Notes: generated from the sequence alone by a model not told the origin. 64,000 bases of DNA from Flavobacterium denitrificans DSM 15936 (GCF_000425445.1 NZ_AUDL01000011.1:271896-335895), one strand, 5' to 3'. Positions 16,864-27,546 are shown, counted from the stretch's first letter. Numbers and translations are program-made.

Positions 16864-19800
16864 ATGACTGACTTTTTTACAATGAAAAGCAAATCAAAGC
16901 TCCTGAAATGTTTGGGGTTTTTATCCCTGATGTTTCTGTTTTCTGTGGGTGCAGTAGCACAGAATACAGTAACAGGAGTTGTTTCTGATGCAACTGGGCC
17001 AATTCCAGGAGCAAATGTGACTGTTAAAGGCACTAAAACTAGTGTTGCGACAGGTTTTGACGGAAATTATACTATTAATGTTCCAGCTAATGGAGTTTTA
17101 GTATTTAGTTTTTTAGGATTAAAAGACAAAGAAATTCCTGTTGCAGGAAAAACTAAGATAAATGCAGTTTTAGAAGAAAACTTAAATAATCTGCAAGAAG
17201 TAATTGTTGTTGGATATGGTACACAGCGTAAAGAAGCGGTAACAGGTTCTGTAGCATCAATTACAGGTGAAGATTTAAGGGAAATTCCAGCAGCAAATAT
17301 TACACAAGCGCTTCAAGGAAGAATCGCTGGTGTCGACATGACACAGACATCTTCCAAACCTGGATCGACTATGCAAATCAGGATTCGTGGTACGCGTTCC
17401 TTAAATGCGAGTAACGATCCTCTTGTAGTTCTTGATGGAATTCCGTTTGCAGGTTCTTTAGCAGATATTAATCCAGCTGATATTAAAAGTGTCGATATTT
17501 TGAAAGACGCTTCGTCAACTGCGATTTATGGTTCTCGCGGTGCAAATGGAGTTATTTTAGTCACAACGAATAAAGGAAAAAAAGGACAAAAAGCAAGATT
17601 TACCTTTGATAATTATTATGGCTTAAAAAGCGTTTTTGCTAAATACCCAATGATGGACGGACCTGAATATGTAAAACTTCGCCAGACTGCGGGAATCTAT
17701 ACAAATGGTATTGACGAAGCAAATGATGTCAACACCGATTGGCAGGATTTGTTTTATGGAACGGGAATGGTAACTACAAATGATTTTGGTATTTCAGGCG
17801 GAACAGAAAATGGGTCTTATAATTTTGGATTAGGACATTATAAAGATGAAGCCGTTCTTCCAGGTCAGGACTATGAGCGTATTTCTTTGAGAGCGTCTGT
17901 GGATCAAGAAGTTGGGAAATCTTTCCGTTTCGGAATCACATCAAATAATAATTATTCGATTACAAACGGAAGTAATTTATCATTGTATGGCGTTTTAAAT
18001 AGTACACCAATCGCAAATCCGTATAATCCTGATGGATCACTTAAAAGAATTATTCAAATGCCTTTAGACCAGCAATGGGTTTACACAAGAGAAAGTGTAG
18101 AGGATTTAGGTGATAAATGGATCAATCAAACAAGAGCTTTTGGATCTTACAACAACATATTTGGAGAAGTTAAGATTCCGGGTGTAGAAGGTTTGAAATA
18201 TCGCCTAAACGTAGGTCTTAATTTCCGTATGACAGATATTGGAAGTTATACTGGAGAGGGTGTTTTCAGCACGACCCCAACGACACCTTCAACAGCTAAT
18301 ATTAGCCATTCGCTTACTACAAACTGGGTGCTCGAAAACTTGTTGACGTACGATCGTACTTTTGCACAAAAGCATAAAATTAATGTTGTTGGATTATATT
18401 CGTCAGAACAAACTTCTTTCAATAGTTCTTCAGTTTCAGCAAAAGGAATCCCTTCAGATGCTTTTCAATTTTACAATTTAGGAAATGCGACAGGCGAAAT
18501 CACAATTAATCCAAATGATCAAAACTATTATAAAAGCGGTTTGATTTCTTGGATGGGACGTGCAATGTATTCTTACGATAATCGTTATATGTTGACAGCA
18601 ACAGTACGTTCTGATGCTTCTTCAAGATTGGCAGAAGGACATAAGTGGCATACTTATCCTGCGATTTCTGTTGGTTGGAACATCAAAGGCGAGTCGTTCA
18701 TGAAAAATGTAGATTTCATTGATGCATTAAAACTTCGTGTTGGATATGGAGAAACTTCTAATCAGTCTATCAATCCATACGCAACGCTTGGGCGTTTGAG
18801 CACAAGACCTTACAATTTCGGAACAGATTATGCAGTAGGATATTATGTGTCTGAGTTGCCAAACTCAAATTTAGGTTGGGAATATTCGACAACTTGGAAT
18901 TACGGACTAGATTTTACAATTCTTAAAAACCGCTTATCTGCAACAGCAGAATATTATGTGACAGATACAAAAGATATTCTTTTAGGAGTAAATCTTCCAA
19001 GCACTTCTGGTGTAAGCAGCTATACAGGAAATATCGGGCAGTCTCAAAATAAAGGTATTGAGTTTTCATTAAATGGAGTAATTCTTGACAATGTAGGAGG
19101 TTGGACTTGGGAAGCAGGAGCCAACTTCTATTCAAATAAAAATGAATTGGTTGCATTGGCTTCAGGCCAACAAAGAGATGAAGCGAACTGGTGGTTTGTT
19201 GGTAAACCAATCAATGTAATTTATGATTATGAAAAAATCGGACTTTGGCAACAAGGCGATGCCAACTTAACGAAATATGAGCCAGGAGGAAATCCGGGAA
19301 TGATCAAAGTAAAATACACAGGAACTTTTAATGCAGATGGAACTCCGACAAGACAAATTGGTCCAGACGATAGACAAATTTTAAAAGTAGATCCAAAGTT
19401 TCAAGGTGGATTCAATACGCGCGTTGCCTACAAAAATTTTGATTTGACTGCAGTAGGAGCTTTCCAAAGTGGTGGAATTTTAATCAGTACGCTATATTCT
19501 TCTTCAGGATATCTTAATATGTTAAGCGGCCGTCGTGGAAACGTGGATGTAGATTATTGGACACCAGAAAATACAGGTGCTAAATACCCAAAACCAGGTG
19601 GGCTTTCAGATGGAGATAATCCAAAATATGGTTCAACTTTAGGATATTTTGATGCTTCGTATTTAAAAATTCGTACTATTTCATTAGGTTATAATTTCAA
19701 AAACAAATTTTTGGAAGAAACAGGTTTAGATAAATTTAGAATTTATTGTACTGTACAAAATCCATTCGTTATGTTCTCGCCATATCATAAAGAGTCGGGT

Positions 19801-19935
19801 ATGGATCCAGAAACAAATTCTTATGGTGATGAAAACGCAGCAGTAACAACTGCTTACAAAAGACGTTTGCTTACCCTTGGAACTAATACTCCAGCTACAC
19901 GAAACTTCTTGATTGGATTTAACTTAACATTTTAA
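16864..19935 (+). CDS. susC: SusC/RagA-family TonB-dependent outer-membrane transporter (xylan locus)
   Basis: The 1023-residue protein has a signal peptide ending near VGAVAQ. An in-frame ATG at 16882 (MKSKSKLL) would give a more typical signal start and is an alternative. A carboxypeptidase-regulatory-like domain (about residues 35-110) precedes the plug, which opens with LQEVIVVGYGTQRKEAVTGSV and holds DIKSVDILKDASSTAIYGSRGANGVI in pieces. The rest is a 22-strand barrel ending in GFNLTF. With the SusD partner 15 bp downstream it imports oligosaccharides through the outer membrane. Xylo-oligosaccharides are inferred from the surrounding xylanase genes. Confidence 0.95.
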   Translation: MTDFFTMKSKSKLLKCLGFLSLMFLFSVGAVAQNTVTGVVSDATGPIPGANVTVKGTKTSVATGFDGNYTINVPANGVLVFSFLGLKDKEIPVAGKTKINAVLEENLNNLQEVIVVGYGTQRKEAVTGSVASITGEDLREIPAANITQALQGRIAGVDMTQTSSKPGSTMQIRIRGTRSLNASNDPLVVLDGIPFAGSLADINPADIKSVDILKDASSTAIYGSRGANGVILVTTNKGKKGQKARFTFDNYYGLKSVFAKYPMMDGPEYVKLRQTAGIYTNGIDEANDVNTDWQDLFYGTGMVTTNDFGISGGTENGSYNFGLGHYKDEAVLPGQDYERISLRASVDQEVGKSFRFGITSNNNYSITNGSNLSLYGVLNSTPIANPYNPDGSLKRIIQMPLDQQWVYTRESVEDLGDKWINQTRAFGSYNNIFGEVKIPGVEGLKYRLNVGLNFRMTDIGSYTGEGVFSTTPTTPSTANISHSLTTNWVLENLLTYDRTFAQKHKINVVGLYSSEQTSFNSSSVSAKGIPSDAFQFYNLGNATGEITINPNDQNYYKSGLISWMGRAMYSYDNRYMLTATVRSDASSRLAEGHKWHTYPAISVGWNIKGESFMKNVDFIDALKLRVGYGETSNQSINPYATLGRLSTRPYNFGTDYAVGYYVSELPNSNLGWEYSTTWNYGLDFTILKNRLSATAEYYVTDTKDILLGVNLPSTSGVSSYTGNIGQSQNKGIEFSLNGVILDNVGGWTWEAGANFYSNKNELVALASGQQRDEANWWFVGKPINVIYDYEKIGLWQQGDANLTKYEPGGNPGMIKVKYTGTFNADGTPTRQIGPDDRQILKVDPKFQGGFNTRVAYKNFDLTAVGAFQSGGILISTLYSSSGYLNMLSGRRGNVDVDYWTPENTGAKYPKPGGLSDGDNPKYGSTLGYFDASYLKIRTISLGYNFKNKFLEETGLDKFRIYCTVQNPFVMFSPYHKESGMDPETNSYGDENAAVTTAYKRRLLTLGTNTPATRNFLIGFNLTF

Positions 19936-19950
19936 AAAAAAAAGAAAACG

Positions 19951-21870
19951 ATGAAACGTATACAAATAAGAACTTTTATAACAGCACTATTTTTGATGCT
20001 GTTTCTAGGGTCATGCAGTGAAATTTTGGATGAAAAGCCACGAAGTATTTATGAGCCTGGTTTTTTTAAGACAGAAAAAGGTGTTTTTGGAGGATTGACT
20101 TCAATGTATGCACACTTGCGTTATATTTATGGTCCGGCTTATTATTACAACACATTAGTAACCGGAACTGATGAAGCGACTTATGCACAAAGTGCTGACA
20201 ACAATTTTAAGGACATGGATCTTTCAGGTGTTGGTTCAATAACAGCTACAAGCAGCCGTTCTGACGGATTGTGGGGTACTGCATTTCCAAATATAAATAC
20301 AGCGAGCGGTATCATTGAAAATGCAGCGGAAGTTGGAACTATTTCAAATGCATTAATTGCCGAAGCTAGATTTTTCCGCGCTTTTGATTATTTTCTTTTG
20401 GTTCAGACTTTTGGAGGCGTGCCATTAGATTTAGGTGCAGGAGAGTTGAAATTTAATACAAATCCAGTGAGAACTTCTAAACGCAACACGGTGACTGAAG
20501 TTTATACCAAAGCGATTTTCCCTGATTTATTGATTGCAGTAAATGATTTGCCAGTTGCAGGAAGAGTAAAAGGTGGAGTAACTAAAACGGTTGCTAGATT
20601 GTATTTAGCAAAAGCATATATAACCTATGCTTGGTGGCTTCAAAATCCAAATAATGTTCCAACTTATCCTGAAACAAATAGAACAGATCCTGACGGACAC
20701 GACGCAAGCTGGTATTTTCAACAAGCTTATAATATAGCTGCGGACGGAATTGAAAATCCAGGATCGTTTAGTTTGCAAAACACATATTATGATGTGAATT
20801 TAGGAACGAATGACAGAAACAGTGAAATATTATTATATGCAGACCATACAGAGTCAAGCGAATTTTATAATGCAAGTAGTTTGACTTATTCAAATGGTGC
20901 AGCACCAGAAAACTTTGCAGGCTGGATGATGACATGGAATTATACGAACATCAGAAGTTCTGGAGTAAGTTCTGTACAACGTGAAGCTGTTCAATCTTTA
21001 GGACGTCCTTGGACACGTATGTGCCCTACAATCAATGTAATTAAAAACACTTTTGCTGATAAAACAAATGATTCTCGTTACGACGGAACTTTTACAACAG
21101 TATATAGAGGAAATTGGAACAAGGCAGGAAATACTTCTGCAACTTTAAATAATGCAAACGGATTGCCTGTAAGTCCAGGTGGGGCTATTTTATCATTTTT
21201 AACTCAAGATAATCCAGCTGTGGTTTATGCTGCATCAACAGGAAATATTGGTGCTGGCTTATTGCCAGGAAGAGCAGATTATGTTATTAATCCGAGCGGT
21301 ATCAGCAGAATTGTTTATCCAGGACTTTGGAAATTGGGTGTTTATCGTACAGATAACGGAACAGGTTTAGGACAGCCAAACGCAGCTAGCACACGTCCTT
21401 TTAATATTGCAAAATTCTCTGAACTTTACTTTATTGCCGCTGAAGCTGCTGTAAAAGGCGCATCTCCAAGAGCTGGAAAAAGTGCTCGCGAATTAATAAA
21501 CGTTATTCGCGCACGAGCAGGAAAATGGAGATGGGATAATGCTGGAAATACGGCAAAAGTGGCTGATAATAGTGCCGCTTTGACTGCAGCTACTCCAGCT
21601 GTGATCGATATCAATTATATTTTGGCAGAACGTTCTCGTGAATATTATGCAGAAGGATATCGCTGGTTTGATTTAGTTCGTACTCAAAAATGGGAAGAAC
21701 TTGCTGGTTCATACCAAATTTGTGGTAATACATATGGCGATCATACACCTGTAACCGTTACAAGAACTATTGACAAGCATCATTATTTACGTCCAATTCC
21801 ACAAGGGCAATTAGACGCTATGGTAATGACAGCAGCAGAAAAAGCAACATATCAAAATCCAGGTTACTAA
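19951..21870 (+). CDS. susD: SusD/RagB-family glycan-binding lipoprotein (xylan locus)
   Basis: The 639-residue lipoprotein has the lipobox FLGSC followed by SEILDEKP, the usual SusD mature start. The N-terminal SusD-like part and the C-terminal RagB part are both present: FSELYFIAAEAAVKGA, then ILAERSREYYAEGYRWFDLVRTQKW, and a C-terminus (HHYLRPIPQGQLD) typical of the family. It sits on the cell surface as the lid of the SusC barrel and binds xylan fragments. A strong terminator follows at 22001. Confidence 0.95.
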   Translation: MKRIQIRTFITALFLMLFLGSCSEILDEKPRSIYEPGFFKTEKGVFGGLTSMYAHLRYIYGPAYYYNTLVTGTDEATYAQSADNNFKDMDLSGVGSITATSSRSDGLWGTAFPNINTASGIIENAAEVGTISNALIAEARFFRAFDYFLLVQTFGGVPLDLGAGELKFNTNPVRTSKRNTVTEVYTKAIFPDLLIAVNDLPVAGRVKGGVTKTVARLYLAKAYITYAWWLQNPNNVPTYPETNRTDPDGHDASWYFQQAYNIAADGIENPGSFSLQNTYYDVNLGTNDRNSEILLYADHTESSEFYNASSLTYSNGAAPENFAGWMMTWNYTNIRSSGVSSVQREAVQSLGRPWTRMCPTINVIKNTFADKTNDSRYDGTFTTVYRGNWNKAGNTSATLNNANGLPVSPGGAILSFLTQDNPAVVYAASTGNIGAGLLPGRADYVINPSGISRIVYPGLWKLGVYRTDNGTGLGQPNAASTRPFNIAKFSELYFIAAEAAVKGASPRAGKSARELINVIRARAGKWRWDNAGNTAKVADNSAALTAATPAVIDINYILAERSREYYAEGYRWFDLVRTQKWEELAGSYQICGNTYGDHTPVTVTRTIDKHHYLRPIPQGQLDAMVMTAAEKATYQNPGY

Positions 21871-22000
21871 GAAATAAAATCCTAATAACCGAAATCAAAT
21901 TGATAAAACAATTAAAGCTGCCAATTAGGTTGGATAAAGTTGTAAGTAAGTGTTTATTTAAGAATTGGTTAGAACTGCATATAAAGTTGTTTTATAGAAA

Positions 22001-22030
22001 AGCCGAGAGTTGAGCCCTCTCGGCTTTTTG
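22001..22030 (+). terminator. Rho-independent terminator after susD
   Basis: AGCCGAGAG (22001-22009) pairs perfectly with CTCTCGGCT (22017-22025), followed by T's. Confidence 0.85.
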
Positions 22031-22075
22031 GCTTCAAATGTTCGAAGAGAATAATTATAGATTGCTGTTATTAAT

Positions 22076-22294
22076 TTTAAAACATAGAAACATTCCTGAT
22101 AGCTTCGGGATAGCATCCTTAAAAAAGGCGTTTCACTTACATTAACAAACATAGACTATGTGTTAGAAACTTGTTTCTTTCAGCTACCTTTTCCTAAAAA
22201 AAAAATCTATGTTTCTATGTGCTAGAATATTTTTTCGAATTACAGCAACGGGTTAACTATCTTTAAAAAAGATTTCAGTCCCGAAGTTTCGGGA
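22076..22294. repeat. Cluster of short intergenic repeats before the esterase gene
   Basis: The spacer 22031-22319 holds a CTATGTGTTAGAA copy at 22156-22168 and a CTATGTGCTAGAA copy at 22215-22227. It also holds an ACATAGAAACAT motif near 22082. Two CCCGA..TCGGG-type inverted repeats lie at about 22092-22107 and 22279-22294 (TCCCGAAGTTTCGGGA). The last two resemble the inner part of the palindrome at 1923-1956. No promoter is obvious. Confidence 0.55.
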
Positions 22295-22319
22295 TTAGCA
22301 AAAAAATAAAATTTTGAAA

Positions 22320-24239
22320 ATGAAAAAAACACTAATTTTTATCAGTGCGCTTATTTGCTCCACTCTTTATTCTCAAATAAAACTTCCGAGATTGATTAGT
22401 GACGGAATGGTTTTACAGCGCGATATCCCGGTGAAAATTTGGGGTTGGGCAACGCCAAATGAAAAGATTGAGGTTGATTTCAACAAAAAAAAGTTTCAAA
22501 CGACAACTTCACAAAACGGAAACTGGGAAATTACATTGCCTTCACAAAAAGCAGGCGGGCCTTTTGAAATGACTTTGTCAGCGAGCAATACAATTGTTTT
22601 GAAAAATATTTTGTTTGGCGATGTTTGGCTTTGTTCTGGTCAATCTAATATGGAATTGCCTATGGAGCGTGTAAAAGATAAATACAGCGACATTATAGCA
22701 AAGGCAAATAATTCGGAAATCAGACAATTTCTAGTGCCTGATCAATATGATTTTGCAAAAGAAAATACAGATTTGTCGTCTGGCGAATGGAAAGAGGTAA
22801 ATCCGTCCAATATTTTGAGTTTCTCTGCCGTAGCATATTTTTTTGCAAGCGAAATTTATGCAAAATATAAAGTTCCAATTGGATTGATCAATAGTGCTTT
22901 GGGCGGTTCTCCGGCAGAATCATGGCTTAGCGCTGATGCTGTGAAGCAATTTCCTGAATATGACACTGAGTATCAAAAATTCAAAGATGGAACTTTAGGC
23001 GCGCAGATTGAAGCTAATGACAAAAAAGTCAGCACCGATTGGTATTCCGAAGTAAATCGTCAAGATGAAGGTCTGAAAAAGCATTGGTCAAAAGCAGATT
23101 TAGATGATGTTGATTGGCCAGAAATGAATATTCCGGGATATTGGGGAGATTATGCTTTAGAGAAAACTAATGGCGCTGTTTGGTTTAGAAAAGAAGTTGA
23201 TTTGCCGAATCTAAAAGCAACTTCGGCAAAATTGATTTTAGGCCGAATTGTAGATGCTGATTCGGTTTATGTAAACGGGAATTTTGTTGGGACAACTTCT
23301 TATTTATACCCGCCAAGAAAATATGCTTTTGATCCAAAGTTTTTAAAAGAAGGAAAAAATGAAATTGCCATTCGTGTAATTAATAATTCGGGAAAAGGTG
23401 GTTTTGTTGAAGACAAACCCTATCAGCTTATTTTAGATAAAGATTCTATCGATTTAAAAGGAGCTTGGAAATACAGGTTAGGTGTGAAAATGAATCCTCT
23501 TCCATCGCCAACTTTTATTAGATGGAAGCCTGTTGGATTATACAATTCGATGATTGCTCCTTTAAAGAATTACGCAATAAAAGGCGTGCTTTGGTACCAA
23601 GGCGAATCGAGCACCAAAAAACCTCAGGAATATGGAGCGTTGATGCAAACTTTAATTACAAGCTGGAGATCAGAGTGGAAGCAAGGGGATTTTCCGTTTT
23701 TGTTTGTACAGCTGACGAATTTTATGGTGCCAAAAACGGAACCTGCTGAAAGCAATTGGGCCGCTTTAAGGCAACAACAAAAAAATACTTTAGCAGTTCC
23801 AAATACAGGAATGGCGGTCACAATTGATTTGGGAGAATGGAATGATATTCATCCTCTCAATAAGTATGATGTTGGAAAAAGATTAGCATTGCAAGCTGAA
23901 AAGATTGCGTATGGAGAAAAAAATATTGTTTCATCTGGACCGCTTTTCAAATCGATGGAACGAAAAGGAAATCAGCTACTGTTGTCTTTTACAGATACGG
24001 GAAGCGGTTTGATGACTAAAAATAATATTGGCTTAAAGGGATTTGAAATTGCAGGAGATGATGGGAAATTTGTTTGGGCAAGCGCTATTTTTGAAGGAAA
24101 TAAAATCAAGGTTTGGAATGAAAACATTTTAAAACCTCAAAAAGTTCGTTATGCTTGGGCAGATAATCCTGTAGAGGCAAATCTATATAATAAGGAAAAT
24201 TTGCCTGCTTCGCCTTTTGAAGCAAAATTGAGTAAATAA
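22320..24239 (+). CDS. SASA-family carbohydrate acetylesterase (sialate O-acetylesterase-like)
   Basis: The ATG at 22320 gives 639 residues with a signal peptide (MKKTLIFISALICSTLYSQ). An N-terminal beta-sandwich (about residues 20-98) is followed by an SGNH hydrolase split by a jelly-roll insertion (about 240-390). Catalytic marks are Ser109 in LCSGQSNMELP, GVLWYQGES, and the Asp/His pair in NDIHPLN. Family members remove O-acetyl groups from sugars. In this locus acetylxylan is the likely substrate rather than sialic acid, since no sialic acid genes are near. It closes the xylan locus. Confidence 0.9.
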   Translation: MKKTLIFISALICSTLYSQIKLPRLISDGMVLQRDIPVKIWGWATPNEKIEVDFNKKKFQTTTSQNGNWEITLPSQKAGGPFEMTLSASNTIVLKNILFGDVWLCSGQSNMELPMERVKDKYSDIIAKANNSEIRQFLVPDQYDFAKENTDLSSGEWKEVNPSNILSFSAVAYFFASEIYAKYKVPIGLINSALGGSPAESWLSADAVKQFPEYDTEYQKFKDGTLGAQIEANDKKVSTDWYSEVNRQDEGLKKHWSKADLDDVDWPEMNIPGYWGDYALEKTNGAVWFRKEVDLPNLKATSAKLILGRIVDADSVYVNGNFVGTTSYLYPPRKYAFDPKFLKEGKNEIAIRVINNSGKGGFVEDKPYQLILDKDSIDLKGAWKYRLGVKMNPLPSPTFIRWKPVGLYNSMIAPLKNYAIKGVLWYQGESSTKKPQEYGALMQTLITSWRSEWKQGDFPFLFVQLTNFMVPKTEPAESNWAALRQQQKNTLAVPNTGMAVTIDLGEWNDIHPLNKYDVGKRLALQAEKIAYGEKNIVSSGPLFKSMERKGNQLLLSFTDTGSGLMTKNNIGLKGFEIAGDDGKFVWASAIFEGNKIKVWNENILKPQKVRYAWADNPVEANLYNKENLPASPFEAKLSK

Positions 24240-24260
24240 AAATTTAAGATTTAAAGAAAA

Positions 24261-24294
24261 AAAACAGGATTTCAAATCAAGAAATCCTGTTTTT
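24261..24294. terminator. Bidirectional terminator between convergent genes
   Basis: AAAACAGGATTTC (24261-24273) pairs with GAAATCCTGTTTT (24281-24293), with A's before and T's after. It can serve both the esterase gene and the kinase gene. Confidence 0.85.
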
Positions 24295-24297
24295 AAT

Positions 24298-27200
24298 TTA
24301 TGCTGGAATATAAATGTCAAAAGTGGCGCCTTTGTTTAATTCGCCAGTTGCCGTAATTATTCCGTTATGATTATCAACGATTTTTTTCACGATAGCGAGT
24401 CCAATTCCGGTTCCGGTATATTCCAGTTTTCCGTGAAGACGTTGAAAAACTTCGAAGATTTTGGAACTGTATTGTTGCTCGAAACCAATTCCGTTATCTT
24501 CAATTCTTATATGACAATACATGGCTTCTGGAGTTAATTTTTCACTTTTCAAATCAGAACCTTTTGCAATTTCACTGTTTATTTTTATAACAATTGGGGT
24601 TTCTGGATTAGAAAATTTAAGAGAATTGCTGACTAAATTATATAAAAGTTGCCTGAATTGAAACGGAATTATATTGGCTTTACAATTTTCTAGACTTTCG
24701 ATCTTGGCATTTTTCTGTTCAATTTCTTCTTTCAAATCATCTCTTACTTCAGCTACAATTTTCCCTAAATCCATTTTTTCAAAAACTCTTTCTTGAACAT
24801 TTGTTCTAGAATACGAAAGCAAATCGTTGATTAGTGTTTGCATTCGCTGAGCCGCATTTTGCATTCTTTTGAATTTATCTTTTCCATAATCAGATAAATT
24901 TTCAGATTCTTTTTCCATAATCTGCGTGGCAAAAGTTTGGATTTTTCGCAATGGTTCCTGCAAGTCATGACTTGAAATATAGGCAAAAGACTGAAGTTCT
25001 TGATTCATTTTTTCAAGTTCTGCATTTTTGTGTTCAAGCTCTAGGGCGTTCATTTTCAATTTGTCATCGGCACTTTTTTTCTCTGTAAGATCGTGCGTCA
25101 TTTTTGAGAAACCAATAATCTGATTGTTTTTGTTATGAATTGCAGTCAACGTTACATTTGCCCAAAATAGCGTTTTGTCTTTGCGAACGCGCCATCCTTC
25201 GTGGCTTGATTTTCCTTTTTCAATGGCCAGATTCAATAACTTTTGAGGAAGATTGTTTTTTCGGTCAGATTCGGTGTAAAATTGAGAGAAACTTTTGCCA
25301 ATAATTTCTTCGGCTTTATATCCTTTGATTTTTTGTGCGCCTAAATTCCAGTTTTCAACAATACCTTCGTGATTGAGGTACAAAATAGCATAATCTTGAA
25401 CTTCTTCAACCATTAAATGATAACGTTCTTCACTTTTTTGAAGCGATTCATTCATCAGGCTAAGTTCTTTAGTTCTTGCGGTTACTTGTTGCTCAAGCTC
25501 ATTTGTAAATGCCTTTTCAGTATGAATATCGGTAAAAGCACCAACCCATTTGATGATTTTATTTTGTTCATTAAAAACGGGTTCGCCTATTACGGTATGC
25601 CATCTGTAATTTCCATCATATCTTCGGATTCGAACATCACATCGGTATATTTCTCCGGTTGCCATGCTGTGCTTCCAAATTCGCGTGTTTTCTTCGTAGT
25701 CGTCAGGATGAATCATGTTTTCCCAAACGGATTCTCCTTCTGGATGAATTCCAGTATACTCAAACCATTTTCCAGAAGCAAAGAGGTAATTTCCTTTTTC
25801 ATCTGTTTCCCAAATTAATTGCGGAATACTTTCAGTTAAGGAACGAAAACGCTTTTCGCTTTCTTCTAGTTCTTGTTGATGATTTTTTTCTTCAGTAATA
25901 TCTCTTATTGTGCCCAGTAGTTTTTTGGGCTTATTTTCGGAATCAAAAAATACTTTTCCTTTTGCTTCAAGCCAGTGAATGGATTTGTCATGCCAAATTA
26001 CTCTTAATTCATATGAAAGATGGCCTGAAACAAGCGCCTCAGTATAGGCTTGATTTCTCATCTGTAAATCATCCGGATGAATGTAGCTGAGGATATCGGT
26101 ATGCTTTAATTCAATATTTTTTTTGTGTCCAGTAACAATTTCAACATATCTTGAAGAATAATGAATTTTATTTTCTTCTAAATTAAGTTCCCAAGTGCCA
26201 AGTTCACTGGCTTCAACTATAATTTTAAGTCTTTCTTCGTTGAGTTCGATTTTTTTTCTTGCTTCCACTTTTTCACTTACTTCCGTAACGGTAACAATAA
26301 TTCCTGAGATTTCGCCATTTTCTTCTCGCAACGGATTGTAAAGAAAATCAAAATAAGAAATATCAAGTTTTCCATAACGATTTAAAGGAATTGGGACTTC
26401 GTATCCATGAAATGGAATCCCTGTCGTCAATACATCTGATAAAAGCTTGTCAACACTTTCTTTTACTTCTGGAAGCGACTCAAATAGTGGCTTCCCTACA
26501 AAAGCACTTTCTTCTCGATCAACAATTTTCAAATAAGCGTCATTGGCCATTTCAACCATAAAATCCCATCCGCGTAAAATAGTAATTCCTACTGGAGCCT
26601 GTTTTACAGTATCGCGAAAACGCTTGTCAGCTTCTTCAATTTTTTTTGTGGCAAGATGCAAATCGGTAATCTCTGCAGCGGTGTTCATTACGCCATAAAT
26701 ATTTCCGTTTGTATCATAAAGTGGCGTAAAACTGTAATTGAAATAAAAGGTCTCCAGTTTACCATTTATGGTTATGTCAATACGTGCATTTTTATTGTGA
26801 AATGCCTCGCCTGTTTCAAAAACACGGTTTACTTGTTCAAAAACCGATTGATTGTTGAGTTCTGGCAAGATCTCAGTATATAATTTTCCAACAACATCAT
26901 TTCCTTTTCCCCAAACGTCCATAATGGATTGATTTGCAAGTTCAATGCGTTGTTCTTTTCCTACATAAACACCAATTGGGAACGGAGCATTTTCTACAAT
27001 TTGTCTTATTTTTTGCTCACTTTCTTGAACTTTGGCTTTGCTTAAAAGTTGCTCCGTTTTTTCGGTAGTTTCAACAACGGTTACCAATATGCCACCAACA
27101 TTCCCATCTTCAGTTTTAATCGGAGTATAAGAAAAGTTGAAATAACATTCTTCATCAAATCCATTTCGATTCAAAACAAGCTTTAGGTCAGAATAGCTAA

Positions 27201-27534
27201 CAGCATTGCCCTTCATGACGTCTTCAAACATTATTCCAATAGTATCCCAAATTTCGGAAAATGTTTCTTTAGAACCAATTCCTAAAGCGTCAGGATGTTT
27301 TGTGGCACCTAGAATAGGGCGGAAGGCGTCATTGTAAAGCTGTGTGAAATTATCTCCCCAGGCAATGTACATTCCTATAGGATTATTTAGCATTACCGAC
27401 ACCATTGTCTTAAGGCTTTGTGGCCAAAATTCAGGATCGCCCAAAGAGGTTTTGCTCCAGTCTCTAGATCTGATTAGTTTGCCCATTTCACCGCCATCGG
27501 CTAGAAAATAATGTTCCTTATTAATATGGCTCAT
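24298..27534 (-). CDS. Soluble multi-PAS sensor histidine kinase
   Basis: The 1078-residue protein has no signal peptide or membrane segment. About six PAS/PAC units fill residues 20-800; recurring starts are QIVENAPFPIGV, DTVKQAPVGITI, IIVEASELGTWE, SLTESIPQLIWE and LMVEEVQDYAIL. HisKA has the phospho-His in SSHDLQEPLRK (about 840). The HATPase part shows NLVSNSLKFS, EDNGIGFEQ and TGTGIGLAIVKK. It probably senses a cytoplasmic signal. It is cotranscribed with the receiver-only protein 12 bp upstream, to which it should pass phosphate. The ligand is unknown. Confidence 0.92.
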   Translation of the reverse strand: MSHINKEHYFLADGGEMGKLIRSRDWSKTSLGDPEFWPQSLKTMVSVMLNNPIGMYIAWGDNFTQLYNDAFRPILGATKHPDALGIGSKETFSEIWDTIGIMFEDVMKGNAVSYSDLKLVLNRNGFDEECYFNFSYTPIKTEDGNVGGILVTVVETTEKTEQLLSKAKVQESEQKIRQIVENAPFPIGVYVGKEQRIELANQSIMDVWGKGNDVVGKLYTEILPELNNQSVFEQVNRVFETGEAFHNKNARIDITINGKLETFYFNYSFTPLYDTNGNIYGVMNTAAEITDLHLATKKIEEADKRFRDTVKQAPVGITILRGWDFMVEMANDAYLKIVDREESAFVGKPLFESLPEVKESVDKLLSDVLTTGIPFHGYEVPIPLNRYGKLDISYFDFLYNPLREENGEISGIIVTVTEVSEKVEARKKIELNEERLKIIVEASELGTWELNLEENKIHYSSRYVEIVTGHKKNIELKHTDILSYIHPDDLQMRNQAYTEALVSGHLSYELRVIWHDKSIHWLEAKGKVFFDSENKPKKLLGTIRDITEEKNHQQELEESEKRFRSLTESIPQLIWETDEKGNYLFASGKWFEYTGIHPEGESVWENMIHPDDYEENTRIWKHSMATGEIYRCDVRIRRYDGNYRWHTVIGEPVFNEQNKIIKWVGAFTDIHTEKAFTNELEQQVTARTKELSLMNESLQKSEERYHLMVEEVQDYAILYLNHEGIVENWNLGAQKIKGYKAEEIIGKSFSQFYTESDRKNNLPQKLLNLAIEKGKSSHEGWRVRKDKTLFWANVTLTAIHNKNNQIIGFSKMTHDLTEKKSADDKLKMNALELEHKNAELEKMNQELQSFAYISSHDLQEPLRKIQTFATQIMEKESENLSDYGKDKFKRMQNAAQRMQTLINDLLSYSRTNVQERVFEKMDLGKIVAEVRDDLKEEIEQKNAKIESLENCKANIIPFQFRQLLYNLVSNSLKFSNPETPIVIKINSEIAKGSDLKSEKLTPEAMYCHIRIEDNGIGFEQQYSSKIFEVFQRLHGKLEYTGTGIGLAIVKKIVDNHNGIITATGELNKGATFDIYIPA

Positions 27535-27546
27535 TCTTTACAAGAT

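Noticed and set aside
21958..22152. 64-residue frame over the susD terminator
   Set aside because: It covers a strong terminator hairpin and intergenic repeats, and shows no protein features.
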